In this document: positions 46,701-55,800 of the stretch, in pieces
Position numbering within the stretch: position 1 is the stretch's first letter
Layout: every line of letters starts with the position of its first letter
Source: Lutraria lutraria
Lineage: Eukaryota; Mollusca; Bivalvia; Venerida; Mactridae
NCBI GenBank assembly: GCA_964023205.1
Contig: OZ026839.1
Span: 13,298,386 to 13,362,385, forward strand
Length of the DNA: 64,000 bases
Direction of reading: 5' to 3'
Notes under the pieces: generated by a model
What the model was told of the DNA's origin: nothing
Seen by the model: only the letters and a program-made list of their open reading frames with translations
Databases searched by the model: none
Position numbers and translations under genes: made by a program

Positions 46701-49588
46701 ACGGGTATTTACCGATTAATACGTAACACAAAATCAAATAAAATGGTGCGGAATTTTATTTTCTTGTCAGTTTTCTTTTTGTAGAAATTTTGTAGAAATT
46801 ATACATGAATATATTTTCCCCCTGAATTTCGGCTAATGTTTTACCTGCATCTTATACATGTATGATTACAGTACCGTAATTGTTTGGAAATTGAAGAATT
46901 TCTAGAAATTGATGACTTACTGACAATTTTTAGTAATTTGATTGAAATAAAATTAATTTAACATTCTTTAAAACTTAAGATCTGATAATATCAACTGAAC
47001 TTGAATTAATTTACAAATGTATGTAATTTATAATGGATCAATAGGGTTTCAGCCCTTTTTTGTTGTTTTGGGGAACAGGTATCAGGTCCCTTTGATCTAG
47101 GGGAAATTTGCGTTGTGAAACACCAAATTGTGGAGTTTCTAAAGACTGTACTTTCTTTAGGTGTAGTACCTCAAATAATTTTTTGATTTGAGGAAAATTC
47201 TCTCAATGGGAAAAAATTTATACTTTTTTACTTGGGGAACGGGGCCGAATACCAGATTAAAAAAAGGCATAAAATAGCCTGGGTTTATCAATAGAAATTC
47301 AGTTATATATACATGTATAATAGAGAATTTACTCCGTAACCTAATGGTCACAAGGTGAGTATTCTGTCCCCTAAAACCCTGTGATAAAAACCATTTAGTA
47401 TTAGTTCATCCAAATCTGTTCCTCAATGAAAAGATTGTTTTAAAAAAATTAAAATACTTGGCAATAAGTTTGATTTTACAACAAAAAAGCACAAACATTT
47501 TTAACAATCAACATTAATCATGAATTTATAGGAACATGAATAGACTTATAATTAGATCATAAATACTTAAATCTACTGCAACAATTGAGACTTAACTGTT
47601 AACTTCCTTAATACACTAAACTTAAAAGTTACAAGCCTGAACTATAATTAAATGCACAACAAATATTTCATAATTAACATCCCTCCTCTAAATAAGGCTC
47701 ATACTGTAAAAAAATAATATTTAAGGTCATTTGGCAAATTCCAAGCCTCAACAGTGGAGGAAGACCCCAGACATACATCTGGCATCATTACACCAGTGTA
47801 TTCAGTGTACTGATAATGAAAAGCAGGAAAAGAGAAGTAAAAATAGTCAAATAAAATAATTGAGTTTGGTTTTTAGGAGTCTACAAACCAACAAATGTAC
47901 AAGGATAGCCTAATTCATGACTTGTGAAGACATGTTAGAAATTAAATATCTCAACCTCATGTTTCACTTTAATGGCTAAGGCCAAGAATAATAATATGAC
48001 TGTTTACCCTATAACGTGACCAAACTAGCTGCGACCCAAAAATATCTTTGTAACTCTTAGATCTAGAATATTGTTTTTACAGAATGATTAATAGACATTC
48101 AATAATATATATTTTTTTTTTAATCCTACCAACCTACCCAAACTTTCAAACTTGGGGTAGCATTAGGGCAAACTTTCCAGTAAACATTTTGTTAATTTAG
48201 GACTAATTATACAGTCAATATGAAATCAAAAAGTAAGAAACATATTGTACCTTTTTTTTCTTCATAGGGAAGAGGTTACAAGTACGACCCTTTTCAACAT
48301 AACACAAACCTAGTTTATGACAAATCTCATCAGGAGCATCATTTTCTTCAAGACTGAAAATGAGTTTATGATTTTATATCATAATCATATCAAAACTCTG
48401 GTGAAATTATATATACTTTTTTACTTGGGGAACAGGGCCAAATACCAGACTCAAAAATGGCATAAAAAAGGCCTGAGTTCATCAATAGGAATTCAGACAG
48501 AACAAAGTCAAAGCTTCAAGCTAAAACTGAATGCCAAAAGAAGGTATATCTTAGACAGGCTATATCAGCTAAAATTCTGTAATTATACTTATAAGCAAAT
48601 GTATTATTTTTATTCAGATTAATCAATCAAGTTGTCTATCAAAATATAATGTGATAGCAAAAGGTGGTATTTTTACAACTTACATCTCTATTAGTAAAGG
48701 CCCAATAAAATCCACAAATACTTTACAGGGATTCTCAAACTGGGGTGGTAGATAGCTGCATAGTTTCTCAATGGATTGTATTATTGTCACATTATGTATG
48801 ATAGATGTCTGCTCAACCAGTCCAAAAATTACACCACACGCTGAAAATAAAGAAAAAATAGCTTTGATCGAGTAGGAAAAGCATAAACTTCAAAATCACA
48901 ACAAATTAGGAAGTCAATATTAATTAATTATGTGAACAGTACATTTTTGTACAAGTCTTTGTTTCTGGTTACATGCTCATTAAAAAATAGCACAGAAAGG
49001 TCAGGGCTTTTTCTTCGGCTCTTGAAAGCATGTGGACAGGTAAAGAAAGTGTGAGAAAATGGATGTACCATTCCTGGGGCTTCATAAAAACAAGGACTTA
49101 TATTGATATAAGTTGTTGTATGTATATAAGTACTTGATAAAAATATATTCGCTTTCCAGAGTAAAAAAGTCCTAAACTACCTTATACCCTTTTTAATGAG
49201 CATATATATATATATATATAATAACCAGAAAATACTTTTATACAAATGCAAATTTCAAATTAATGAAATAAAAGCATGTTCAAATGAAATCAAATAGGTT
49301 GCATCAAGTAACATTCTATAACAAAAAAGTATATCACACTTGGGTTTTCCCATACTTTTTATTTTACATGTTAACAAATCAGGTAGTTTATATTAATTTA
49401 TTTATACTACCTGTTACAAATAAATTCAATTTACAAATATTTCAATCACTTATCTTATGAAAAATACAGAAATCAATTAAAACTATACCAGCGCATGTCG
49501 AACCTCCGTTTGAGTCGGACTGACAACTTGGGATAAAACAAATAACTGCAATTAATATAAAAGCCACTGCTTTACGTTTTGAATCCAT
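28774..49588 (-). CDS. AOAH: Acyloxyacyl hydrolase, complete, 19 coding exons, 571 aa
   Basis: Secreted or lysosomal lipase that removes the secondary acyl chains of LPS lipid A, dampening endotoxin signalling. Exons: 49489-49588, 48684-48840, 48251-48353, 44486-44548, 43977-44041, 43585-43645, 42903-42973, 42223-42271, 39878-40021, 39180-39249, 38370-38492, 37478-37517, 33743-33808, 32976-33051, 32100-32255, 30830-30889, 29949-30051, 29512-29588, 28774-28905. All join in phase (1716 nt). Signal peptide: residues 1 to about 23. Saposin-B domain: residues 32-115, with CAACG and LCSYLP. GDSL block: VLGDSISAHFH with Ser252. Third block: YALVGNDVC (G365, N366, D367). C-terminal dyad: VDGFH with Asp522 and His525. 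The end is FGNQGGYR. Human AOAH is about 575 aa. The exon 11 donor (GTTCGT) and exon 12 donor (GTGACT) are weak, and exon 12 is only 40 nt. Confidence 0.95.
30173..30481 (+). repeat. Family G dispersed repeat, copy 3
   Basis: Begins AGAGCTGTCACAGAGGTGAC with TACCCCTGCCGCCGCTTTGA. It carries one internal unit (AACTCTGCAAAGAGTGAATC, CTTCATGGTGATAATA, AAGTTCGCTCCACAAAC), then GCGGACGGACGGACC and ends TCGTTTGCAGGGGTATAA. It looks like the most complete single-unit form in this window. Confidence 0.7.
30489..30660 (+). repeat. Dispersed repeat (GGTAGGYAGG family), copy 1
   Basis: Contains TTTGTGGGGAGGAATTTT, GTATGGAAGATAAAACGT and AAAATTAGGGTAGGTCTC. Inverted relatives lie at 38033-38245 and 48960-49240 (partial). 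Class unknown. It directly follows the family G copy. Confidence 0.45.
30964..31041 (+). mobile_element. 78-bp palindromic fold-back element, copy 2
   Basis: Starts TCGAGGGCTCAGCGCAACA and ends TTGCGTTGAACCCTCGA, same orientation as copy 1. The loop text TTGTTCTTATTTCAATATGA is identical to copy 1. Confidence 0.75.
31290..32079. mobile_element. Non-autonomous Tigger/pogo-like element, 790 bp
   Basis: The left end is CAGTAAAACCTCGATTATTC and the right end has CATTCGAATAATCGGG followed by TTTTTACAGTA. The inner sub-repeats GATTATCCGAAT also pair. CAGT-RAAACCTCG ends are characteristic of Tigger-like DNA transposons. No transposase frame remains. It is in AOAH intron 15. Confidence 0.75.
32650..32827. 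mobile_element. CAGT-ended MITE, family C copy 3
   Basis: Runs from CAGTCAAACCTGTGAAC to ACAGAGGTTTGACTG, 178 bp, with GGCCTTTACTTATGGGTG and TTTTGTTCTAAATAATCAA inside. It is full length compared with 4048-4224. Confidence 0.75.
33238..33425 (+). repeat. Short dispersed repeat with a DR1-like nuclear receptor motif
   Basis: Begins AAGTGTTTGTGAAACACAGA and TGCCCCTTGTGACCTTGACC, ends TTACAGACGGACCGACACG. It is a one-unit relative of the repeat at 27768. It holds TGACCTTTGACCA at 33274-33286, whose reverse complement fits a direct repeat of AGGTCA spaced by one base. Confidence 0.5.
33433..33538. mobile_element. 106-bp CAGT-ended MITE
   Basis: The terminal inverted repeat TACAGTACAACCTCTGTAGA pairs with AGAGGTTGTACTGTA. 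A second inner inverted repeat is GTAGAGCAAC with GTTGCTCTAC. Non-coding. Confidence 0.7.
34388..34600 (+). mobile_element. tRNA-derived SINE
   Basis: The head has an A box (GATCTAGTGGTAACACGC) and a B box (GTGGGTTCAAATCTC). The body has CACTTTCAGTGTCCCCATCC and CCGAGCCCAGTACTGTG. It is on the opposite strand to AOAH, in intron 12. This type is not the same family as 23973. Confidence 0.65.
34640..34762 (-). repeat. Dispersed repeat fragment (GGCCCATTGAACAGC family), inverted copy
   Basis: Contains CTGTATCTTATCTCCCCTCT, GGGGCTGCTCTGAAATAACC and ATGGGCCGTTAAACAACTG, the reverse complement of the text at 13598-13675. Confidence 0.5.
36269..36526. mobile_element. 258-bp TIR element, TATAGTGCGATTTTATTAA family, copy 2 (inverted)
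   Basis: Ends TATAGGATGATTTTATTAA and TTAATAAAATCGCACTATA. The interior (TCGATAGTTTTCGTTTATTT, AATCGAACCTCACCGAAGC) is the reverse complement of 10206-10468. Confidence 0.8.
36683..37327. mobile_element. 645-bp inverted-repeat element filled with CACGTG-rich 22-23 bp units
   Basis: Left end ACGGTGGCATAAAGGGGACA (36683 on) and right end TGTCCCCTTTATGCCACCGT (to 37327) are exact inverted repeats that continue to GGAAATA/TATTTCC. Flanks both carry CTCAGC, a likely target duplication. Inside are about 20 degenerate copies of GTAGCTATCACGTGCGCACG, in one orientation before and the other after a unique centre (about 36852-36915). It is in AOAH intron 12, 150 bp downstream of exon 12 in transcript direction. 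Confidence 0.85.
38033..38245 (-). repeat. Dispersed repeat (GGTAGGYAGG family), inverted copy
   Basis: The minus strand carries CTCTGGTCGTATGTAAAGAT and GGTTGCCAGGAAAAATAAGG. It resembles 30489-30660 in order and spacing, but is diverged. Confidence 0.4.
38758..38834 (-). mobile_element. 78-bp palindromic fold-back element, copy 3 (inverted)
   Basis: Reads TGAGGGTTCAACGCAACAGT to TTGCACTGAGCCCTCGA, the reverse complement of copies 1 and 2. It is in AOAH intron 10. Confidence 0.75.
38895..39115 (+). repeat. Dispersed repeat (TTTGGGGAACAGGTATC family), copy 1
   Basis: Contains TTGTTTTGGGAAACAGGTAT, CCCTTTGATGGGG, TTTGCATTGTGAAACACTAA and ATGGCATAAAAGGG. Relatives: 47045-47285 (plus), 48405-48500 (plus, partial), 51040-51165 (minus) and 55236-55420 (minus). 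No ORF spans it; class unknown. Confidence 0.6.
39878..40021 (-). other. AOAH: AOAH GDSL nucleophile exon (exon 9)
   Basis: Encodes GKDPSNGAPYESSF then CSNSEPRGIAVLGDSISAHF and HLPREWFNSTELSL. The GDS serine (residue 252) is the expected nucleophile of this SGNH/GDSL-type esterase. The flanking PRGI and AHFH are the family signature. Confidence 0.93.
40428..41963. mobile_element. Tigger/pogo-like element interrupted by a family F insertion
   Basis: The left end CAGTAAAACTTCGTTATTAC and right end GATAACGAGGTTTTACTG are terminal inverted repeats. Sub-terminal CTCGAGATAACGAG and TTATCTCGAGGAG blocks recur. The total is 1536 bp, of which about 542 bp (40975-41516) is another repeat, so the original element was about 1 kb. 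No transposase frame. It is in AOAH intron 8. Confidence 0.75.
40975..41516 (+). mobile_element. Family F repeat nested in a Tigger-like element
   Basis: Begins CAAGAGGGCCAAGATGGCCC and ends with a perfect hairpin, AGCTCACCTGAT facing ATCAGGTGAGCT, followed by an A run. Two internal units share AAGGGCCCATAACTCT, GGTCCGATT and AGTGTAAACAAG. It is the reverse orientation of 7600-8152. Confidence 0.75.
42020..42197. mobile_element. 178-bp MITE (TACAATGCAACCTCC ends)
   Basis: Begins TACAATGCAACCTCCCTATA and ends TGGAGGTTAGACTGTA, roughly inverted. Within are two further GACTGTTGGAAGG and GACTGTTGAGAG blocks. The ends resemble those of the 33433 element, so it may be the same broad Tc1/mariner-type group. 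It stops 26 bp from AOAH exon 8. Confidence 0.5.
42606..42848 (+). mobile_element. tRNA-derived SINE, family S copy 2
   Basis: Matches 23973-24228: GCTGACTTCAAATCACTGT, the decayed B box GGGTTAGGGCCCAG, CCGACCATGTCTCTTCATAT, GTCTAGTACTGGTTTTGC, CCACCTCATATGACACTGAC, and tail GTAAAACTCAAACAAATAAA. It is in AOAH intron 7 on the opposite strand. Confidence 0.8.
42996..43148. mobile_element. CAGT-ended MITE, family C copy 4
   Basis: Starts CAGTCAAACCTGTGAACAAA and ends ACACAGGTTTTACTG. It begins 23 bp upstream of AOAH exon 7 (on the transcript side), close to that exon's acceptor. Confidence 0.7.
43393..43550. mobile_element. CAGT-ended MITE, family C copy 5
   Basis: Starts CAATCAAACCTGTGAACAAA and ends ACACAGGATTGACTG. 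The interior GGAAAGACAAAATATGGCCT and CATTTTGTTATAAATAATCA matches the other copies. It lies 35 bp from AOAH exon 6. Confidence 0.7.
44993..45066 (-). mobile_element. 78-bp palindromic fold-back element, copy 4 (inverted)
   Basis: Reads TGAGGGCTCAACGCAACAGT to AGTGTTGCGTTAAGCCCTTT. The loop has a small deletion compared with the other copies. It is in AOAH intron 3. Confidence 0.7.
45383..45595 (+). repeat. 33-34 bp minisatellite, six units
   Basis: The unit is GTTTAACGTCATTTTTCACT plus GATATTTCAGTGG. Each unit holds the small palindrome CACTGATATTTCAGTG. On the minus strand it happens to be open and would encode repeats of KPTEISVKNDV. With no splice support I treat it as non-coding DNA in AOAH intron 3. 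Confidence 0.9.
45740..45812 (-). mobile_element. tRNA-like SINE head (weak)
   Basis: The minus strand reads GGCCATAGCCCAGTGGTTAG (A-box-like) and GGGCTCCAATCCCGATCGC (B-box-like). An A run on the plus strand interrupts it. Probably a decayed SINE in AOAH intron 3. Confidence 0.4.
47045..47285 (+). repeat. Dispersed repeat (TTTGGGGAACAGGTATC family), copy 2
   Basis: Carries TTTTGGGGAACAGGTATCAG, TTTGATCTAGGGGAAATTTG, CGTTGTGAAACACCAAATTG and ACTTGGGGAACGGGGCCGAA. It matches 38895 and, inverted, 51040 and 55236. Confidence 0.6.
48684..49588 (-). other. AOAH: AOAH signal peptide and saposin-B exons (exons 1 and 2)
   Basis: Exon 1 (49489-49588) encodes MDSKRK, then a hydrophobic AVAFILIAVICFIPSC, typical of a secretion signal, then GGSTCA. 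Exon 2 (48684-48840) supplies the saposin fold (CGVIFGLVEQTS, SIEKLCSYLPPQFENPC). Saposin cysteines C32 and C35 are in place. The domain binds and presents the lipid substrate in this family. Confidence 0.9.
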
Positions 49589-49856
49589 CACTGCTTTGGT
49601 GACATATGATTATCATGTGACTTACTCGTCTATTTATAGTATTCACGTGATTGAAGTGTTGTCTGATCGTCTAGGCGCTTGACATGTCTAAATATAAAGA
49701 GCGTCTGTCAAATTCAAATCTCATTCACCTGTTTCGAGAATTCACGTGATTACAACCGCCAATATTCAAACAGATTTTGGGTCAACGGGATTTGAAAGTA
49801 CCGAAATTTGCACGATTTTTCTATGAGTTGATTTAGAGTTACACGATCACATAACA
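49589..49856. promoter_or_regulatory. Shared head-to-head promoter of AOAH (minus) and ANLN (plus)
   Basis: Only 268 bp separate the two start codons. On the minus strand CTATAAATA (49631-49639) is a TATA box about 43 bp above the AOAH ATG. Two CACGTG E-boxes lie at 49644-49649 and 49743-49748 in near-identical ATTCACGTGATT contexts. TTTGAA at 49791-49796 and TTCAAA at 49765-49770, beside CCGCCAAT (49756-49763), resemble the CHR and CCAAT elements of cell-cycle promoters. No TATA box is seen on the ANLN side. Motifs are read directly; their use is inference. Confidence 0.65.
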
Positions 49857-52800
49857 ATGGATCCACACACTGAGGTGAGCGGTTTTAACATTTCTATATC
49901 GATCTGCACGAAATTATGTCGATTTCTAACGGTAGATAAAATCCTACAGACAAATTGACACATCGAACAAACAGGAAACGTGGTGTTTTGAAATTGAATT
50001 TTTGTAAATATTGAATTTTTATGTCGACATAAACTGATAAAAGGATGGTTTATATTTTGTTCTAGGATTTTAATTTCATACAATTTTAAAATGGAAGCAG
50101 AGGAGAAAATGGACATAGTTCAAGAGGTAGAGTTAATTAGAGGGGTTGATAAAAATATTTTTTGTCATTGTATTTTTTTCATTTTTGTTGGTCACGTTCT
50201 TTTGTTCAAATGTTTTGGGTGTGGTATTTCATTTGCATATGCATCAATGAAATTATAACATAGTAAAATCACATCTGACAAAGGACTTGAAGGTGAAGAT
50301 TGGTAAAATTCAGAATAAAAATTGTCTGCTATTTAATCATGGTGATTAACCTGCTCGGACTTTTTTGGATCAAATACCCGATAAATACCTTTGATACATT
50401 GTTATTATTCAGTTCATTAACGATATCGATTGAAAAACATGAAAACTAGAAATTGACATCTTATTCCTTCACTTGACAATATCGCCCAATCTTGCGAGGG
50501 AAAATGCAATTTGATTACATTTGTGCAAGGACTCTGTTCTCTGTGATGTTGATTTAACATTATTTTCTTGTTAATATACATTTGTGCTGTTCCGTCGCAC
50601 ATAAATAGTTAAAATAAAATAAGTAGAACATATAAAATATCAAATATTTTGAACACACCTGTCTAAACTTTCAGCTTGATATTCATTAAAGTCCTTTGTT
50701 CGATCAAAAATAGTCGGGGGACGCTGATTTGATCCATAAAAGTCTGAGCGGGTTAACCACCGTGTTAATAGTCCATTGGACAGTTATGGCCATTTCAGGG
50801 TCACCAGAGAGAGAGTGGAGACAAGATACAGGAGCATGTAAAGCTCTGATACGCGACTCACCCCTTTCCTCAGTTTCCTATGATTTTCTTTACACTGTAT
50901 AATACACACTACTTGACTAGGTGGTTTTGTATTGGGACAAGACACTGAATAAGTGTACAGGTCTGAAATATCGAATGTCAGTGCATAGATTTGAAACCAT
51001 GACCTTTGGGACACATTTCCACCAGTTGCTAATTCAGATCGCCCAGTCCAGGCCCTTTTTATGCTATTTGAGGTCCAGTATTTGGCCCTGTTCCCCGAGT
51101 ATATTTTCCCCACTAAGAGAAAAAATGTCGACGATTTCTCAGATAATAAACAATAGATGATGGAAAGTTTATATTGGTTAGATAGATAAATGATTAGGCT
51201 ACAAGATGCGTACATGCTTTTTATATTTTCTCCTTCAAAATCAATTAGCCTGTGATCTACCCATCCTCTTTTCATGACTGGCAATGCAAGATTTGGGATC
51301 TTTGTCTTATCAGCAATGTCTTATTTACACACAGTATTATAATATAAAACAGTTCAGGTACTGGCATTCTCAGACTGACAGTAACAGGTTAAACATCCAA
51401 TCTGCAGGGTTCTCAATAAGTTTGTGGTCAACAGGCCCTAAAGCTAGACTATCAGGCCTGCTAGAGGGGGATCAAGGCATTTTCTAGCAATATTTTATAA
51501 ACTTTTGAGATTTCTAACAGACTTAAATACATTTCTAAGCGGTTGAATTGGCCTGCAGCCTGTTGTTATTGAGAACCCTGAGTCTGTGAGATACAGTCAG
51601 ACTATTTCACAAAGGCAGATCTATATATTAATAATCTGGCTTATTTCATGTTCAGCATTCAAGTAGAAACCACTGTTTATTTTCAGCATCTAATTGAACG
51701 GACAAGACAAAGGAGGGCGTTGCTGAATCAGAAAATGGGAAAAACACCTGATCCTGCTCCTAGAAAACGAGTTCTTGAAGATACAACAAATGTGATTGTG
51801 CAGCCTAATATCGAAGACGATGGTAAGCTTAAATCTAAATGACAGTCTATTATTTAGTAAAAACATTGTTTGAGTATTCATAATCATACTTTTAATGCAT
51901 TTGTAGTGTTTTTGGTACAGGTGGAATTGATCTCATTCCTCCTGTTTTAAGTATTTTCCACTTATTCTCTAAAAATAGAAAGATATGCTGTTTTTGTAAA
52001 CAGTTACAGAGGAGTTATTTCCCTTGGTTTGTATGAAACAACTTGTGGTGGAAGAACATTTTTAAAAAATTCAAAGTATATATATATATGTTATTGAACA
52101 CCGGAATAGATGTTTTTGCTTAGTCATGTTAATTTTCCTCTCGAAAACAATTTCACTCTTCCCCTACAGCCTTTGCCCTGAAAATGAAAAGAATATATTC
52201 ACATTATTGTTTACATTACCAGATTCTCCAAAACGCTACTGTGTAAGAGATGATATAAAACCAGATACACCTGCTATACCAAGTGTTAAATCAAGATTAA
52301 ATCACCTGACTGAAGAGAGGATGAACTGGTCAGGTAAAATAGGATAAATTTATTTAGAATTTCTCACAATGTTAAATTTTTGGTCAACACATGTCAGGGC
52401 TCTCATTTGACCCTTAAAATGGCATTTTGACTCTTGAAATTAGCAAAATAAAGCTGATTCTTGAGAATTAAATTAGAAGAACATTTTGTTGACCCTTAAA
52501 ATGATAATCAGCTAAGGGTCATATTTGACTCTCAAGTTATAACGTTTAGTGAGCACCCTGATCACATGTGACAAGTCTTCTTATTCTTCAAAACCTATTG
52601 AGAGGACTAAGTTTTGACCAAGTCTAACAACTTAACTGCATGGAAATATTGCATTTCTAATCTTCTCACTAAGTTTTTCCCTCACTCCCTCCTCTTTATA
52701 CTGGTATGCACAAATGGCCACAAAGTATCATACTACTCAATTACTTTACATAATTCTCTGTTTGAAGCTGTGCCTGTGTTAAAACTAAATATGAAATACT

Positions 52801-55800
52801 ACATCATAGTTTTATTTGGAATACAGTTTATTATACACAACTGCGAGCGAATTCATTTTAGTGTGACCTATGTGATGTATTATTCTTCAGATATTCAGTC
52901 AAATGAGAATGAAATACCCCAATCATCAAAGTTTGAGACAGAAACAAATCTCCCATCATCTCCAGTAAACAGAAAATCTAGATTTGCAAAACTGGCTGAG
53001 CACTTGAATGACTTTGAAGTAGATATGTCTCACCCAACTATCAGGTAAGTCTGATCCTTATTGAATATATCTTAATGCTATGGCGATAAGATCATAAATT
53101 CTTGCCAGGGCTTTTTTCCTTCTATAGTAGGGGCCGTTAACAGGCGTCTTCCCCTCAGGAAAATTCTTCAAAATCATGCATTTTTCCCCTAAAATTCAAT
53201 TCACATCAAGTTTTTTTCCTGTTTTGCAAAAATTATGTATTATTTTCCCCAAAAATAAAGAAAAGGCCCCTTCCCCTACCTGTGAAAAAAGCCCTGCTTG
53301 CATTTAGAATTTTCTATGGTGATTTTTTATGCCCCCACATTCAAAGTTGCTGAAGGGCACGAAATGTTACTCCTGCACATCTGTCCAAATTTCGCTTTCT
53401 GAGTGATAACTCAAGAATTATTTCATGCATCCTATTTTACTTGAAGGTGTTAAATAACAAATTACAGGATAAGTTTGATTTCCATTAAAATCCAAACATT
53501 TTCACAGGAGTTATGGTCCCTTTTTTACTTAGTGCTCAGCTGGAGCATTTATATCTTCAGACACCTTTAGTATTGAAGTCTCTTGTGGTTGATTCACATT
53601 GTTATAAGTTTTAATTGCATGTTGTTTCAATGTTTATGTTCTGTACACAGGAAGGAAGAAGAGAAGAAACAAAGATGGCAGCCACCAAAACGTGATCAAC
53701 CCATTCATGATGCCAAGGATCGCCATGTCTCATCTCCTAAGAAAGAGTATGAATCCTATCAAGGTCCAGTCAGGAGAAATAACTCTGGTAGCTCCAGTCC
53801 AGCACCATCTCCTAAGAAAAACCACGCACCTGCACCACCAAAGGCTCCTTCTGTGCCGTTGAACCTGAATGGACCTGCTAAACCCCCCAGAGCCCCTTCT
53901 CCAGTGAGAGCTCAGTCTCCCGCCAGAAGTCCTGTAAAAAATACACCTTTATCACCAAAAGTCAGCACCCGCACTGTTCATCTTCAACAGCCTCAATTGC
54001 ATGGTTCACCCAAATATTCTCATCAGGTACGATTGAAGTCTATGTTTGTATTGTAACAAAATAATACCACCATCATTTGTGTTACACCTAAATCTTTTTC
54101 ATTTCAATGAACTAAACCACTAAACCAAGTTATGCATGTTGGAATATTTTTGCTACAGTATTTTTCTTTAGTAAACACACATCCTTTACTTTATGTGAGG
54201 TATGAAGTACATTTCAGGTCACCATTCAGTGTTGTTTTTTCGGGTGATTCTATAGTCGAAATTCGGTCATATTCCCAATTGAAAATAGTATCTTTTTTTC
54301 CCAATTCACAAACAAAAATTCCCAATCCCAAAAAGAAAAAAAGATTTTTTTTTTTTAAATTTTCATTAACATCACTATTGGTAGTAAATACCTTATTCTG
54401 CTACCGTTTTATGGGAGAATAAGTTGAACATTGCAAAAATTGTAGTATATATGTCAAAGACTAAGTTAACGCCAAAATGTCAGTTTGCTTAATAAAGACT
54501 TCACACTGATTAATTTATCTGAAAAACGATCACTTATGTTTTTTTCAGTGTTGTTTATTTTATTTATGTTACAGATTCGTAGAGTAGCAGACCAGGTACC
54601 AGTTAACAGACAAGCAGAGGAGTCTACATCTGGAGAGGAACCAACCTCTAAACCAGTCAATGAACGTCGAGCAACATGGAAGCAGAATACAGAAACACCT
54701 AATAAAGAGAAAAGTGTAAATGACCCGACTGAATTACCGCTGTCTGCTAGATTTGCTGGTAAGATGTTATATTATTAGTAGTACCTATATAAGTTATAGC
54801 AGGATAGGGATTTCATGATTGTGTAGGTGGGTACAGGGTTTTCATTAAGACTCAGTGTTCTCAATAAGTTTGTGGCCAACAGGCCCAAAAGCTTGACTAA
54901 CAGGCCTGCTAGGGGGGTCCGGGCGTTTTCTACCAATATTTCATAAACCTTTGAGATTCCTAATCAGCCCAAACACATTTCTAAGCGGTTCAATTGGCCT
55001 GCAGCCTGCTGTTATTGAGAACCCTGTTAGAACCAATTGACAATGAAAACCATCAGTATAAATTGAAAAATGAAATCGGTTACAATCTACAAAGTACAAA
55101 AATACATATTAACTAGGTGGCTCCCCAGCCAAATTTGCTAAGTCATAAGAAAATCTGTTGTACTGAATATTAATGAAAACCCTATTTGTAAATCATCTAA
55201 TCCAGTTAATCATTCATCTGATTATTATTCGTTTGAGGGTACAGACCCTTTTTATGTCATTTCTGGGTCCGGTATTCTCTCGTGTTCCTCAAGTAATAAG
55301 TATATATATTTTTCCCCTAGTGTGAGGAAAAAATCCCCAAAATTTTGTGTAGCACAACGCAAGTTTCCCCAATCAAAGGGACCTGATACCTTTTCCCCAA
55401 AGCAGTAAACTTTGCCAGAAGCTCGCTGGGACGACAAGGTTATTAGTTGAAAATTGGTTAATTTCCGGCCTGTTTTGTCATTTGAGTACTGTTTGAAACA
55501 GAAAGCAAGAGTATTTGTGTATAATAATCATTCATTGAATTGATTTAATATTTTTGTATATCATTGCAGGATGGGAACAAAGAGTATCTCAGACCCCTAA
55601 AACCCCGGCTGGCCGAGCTGCATCTGCACCTAAACCAAACGGTGCAAAAGCCGTTGACTCGATTCCTTCATCTCAAGACTATGAGACAGATGACCCAGCT
55701 AGCAAGCCAGTGTCGGATATAAGAGCTAACTGGAAACAGCAAGATGTTAAAAATAATCCTCCGAAAGAGTCAGAGCCCACAGCATACTCTGTTGGTGATA

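Noticed and set aside
50065..50126. Internal ANLN exon between exons 1 and 2
   Set aside because: Joined after exon 1 in phase, it reads DFNFIQF and then a stop codon, so it can only serve as an alternative first exon.
50784..51284. 166-aa minus-strand open frame
   Set aside because: It overlaps two dispersed repeat fragments in ANLN intron 1, has no recognisable domain and no promoter or splice context.
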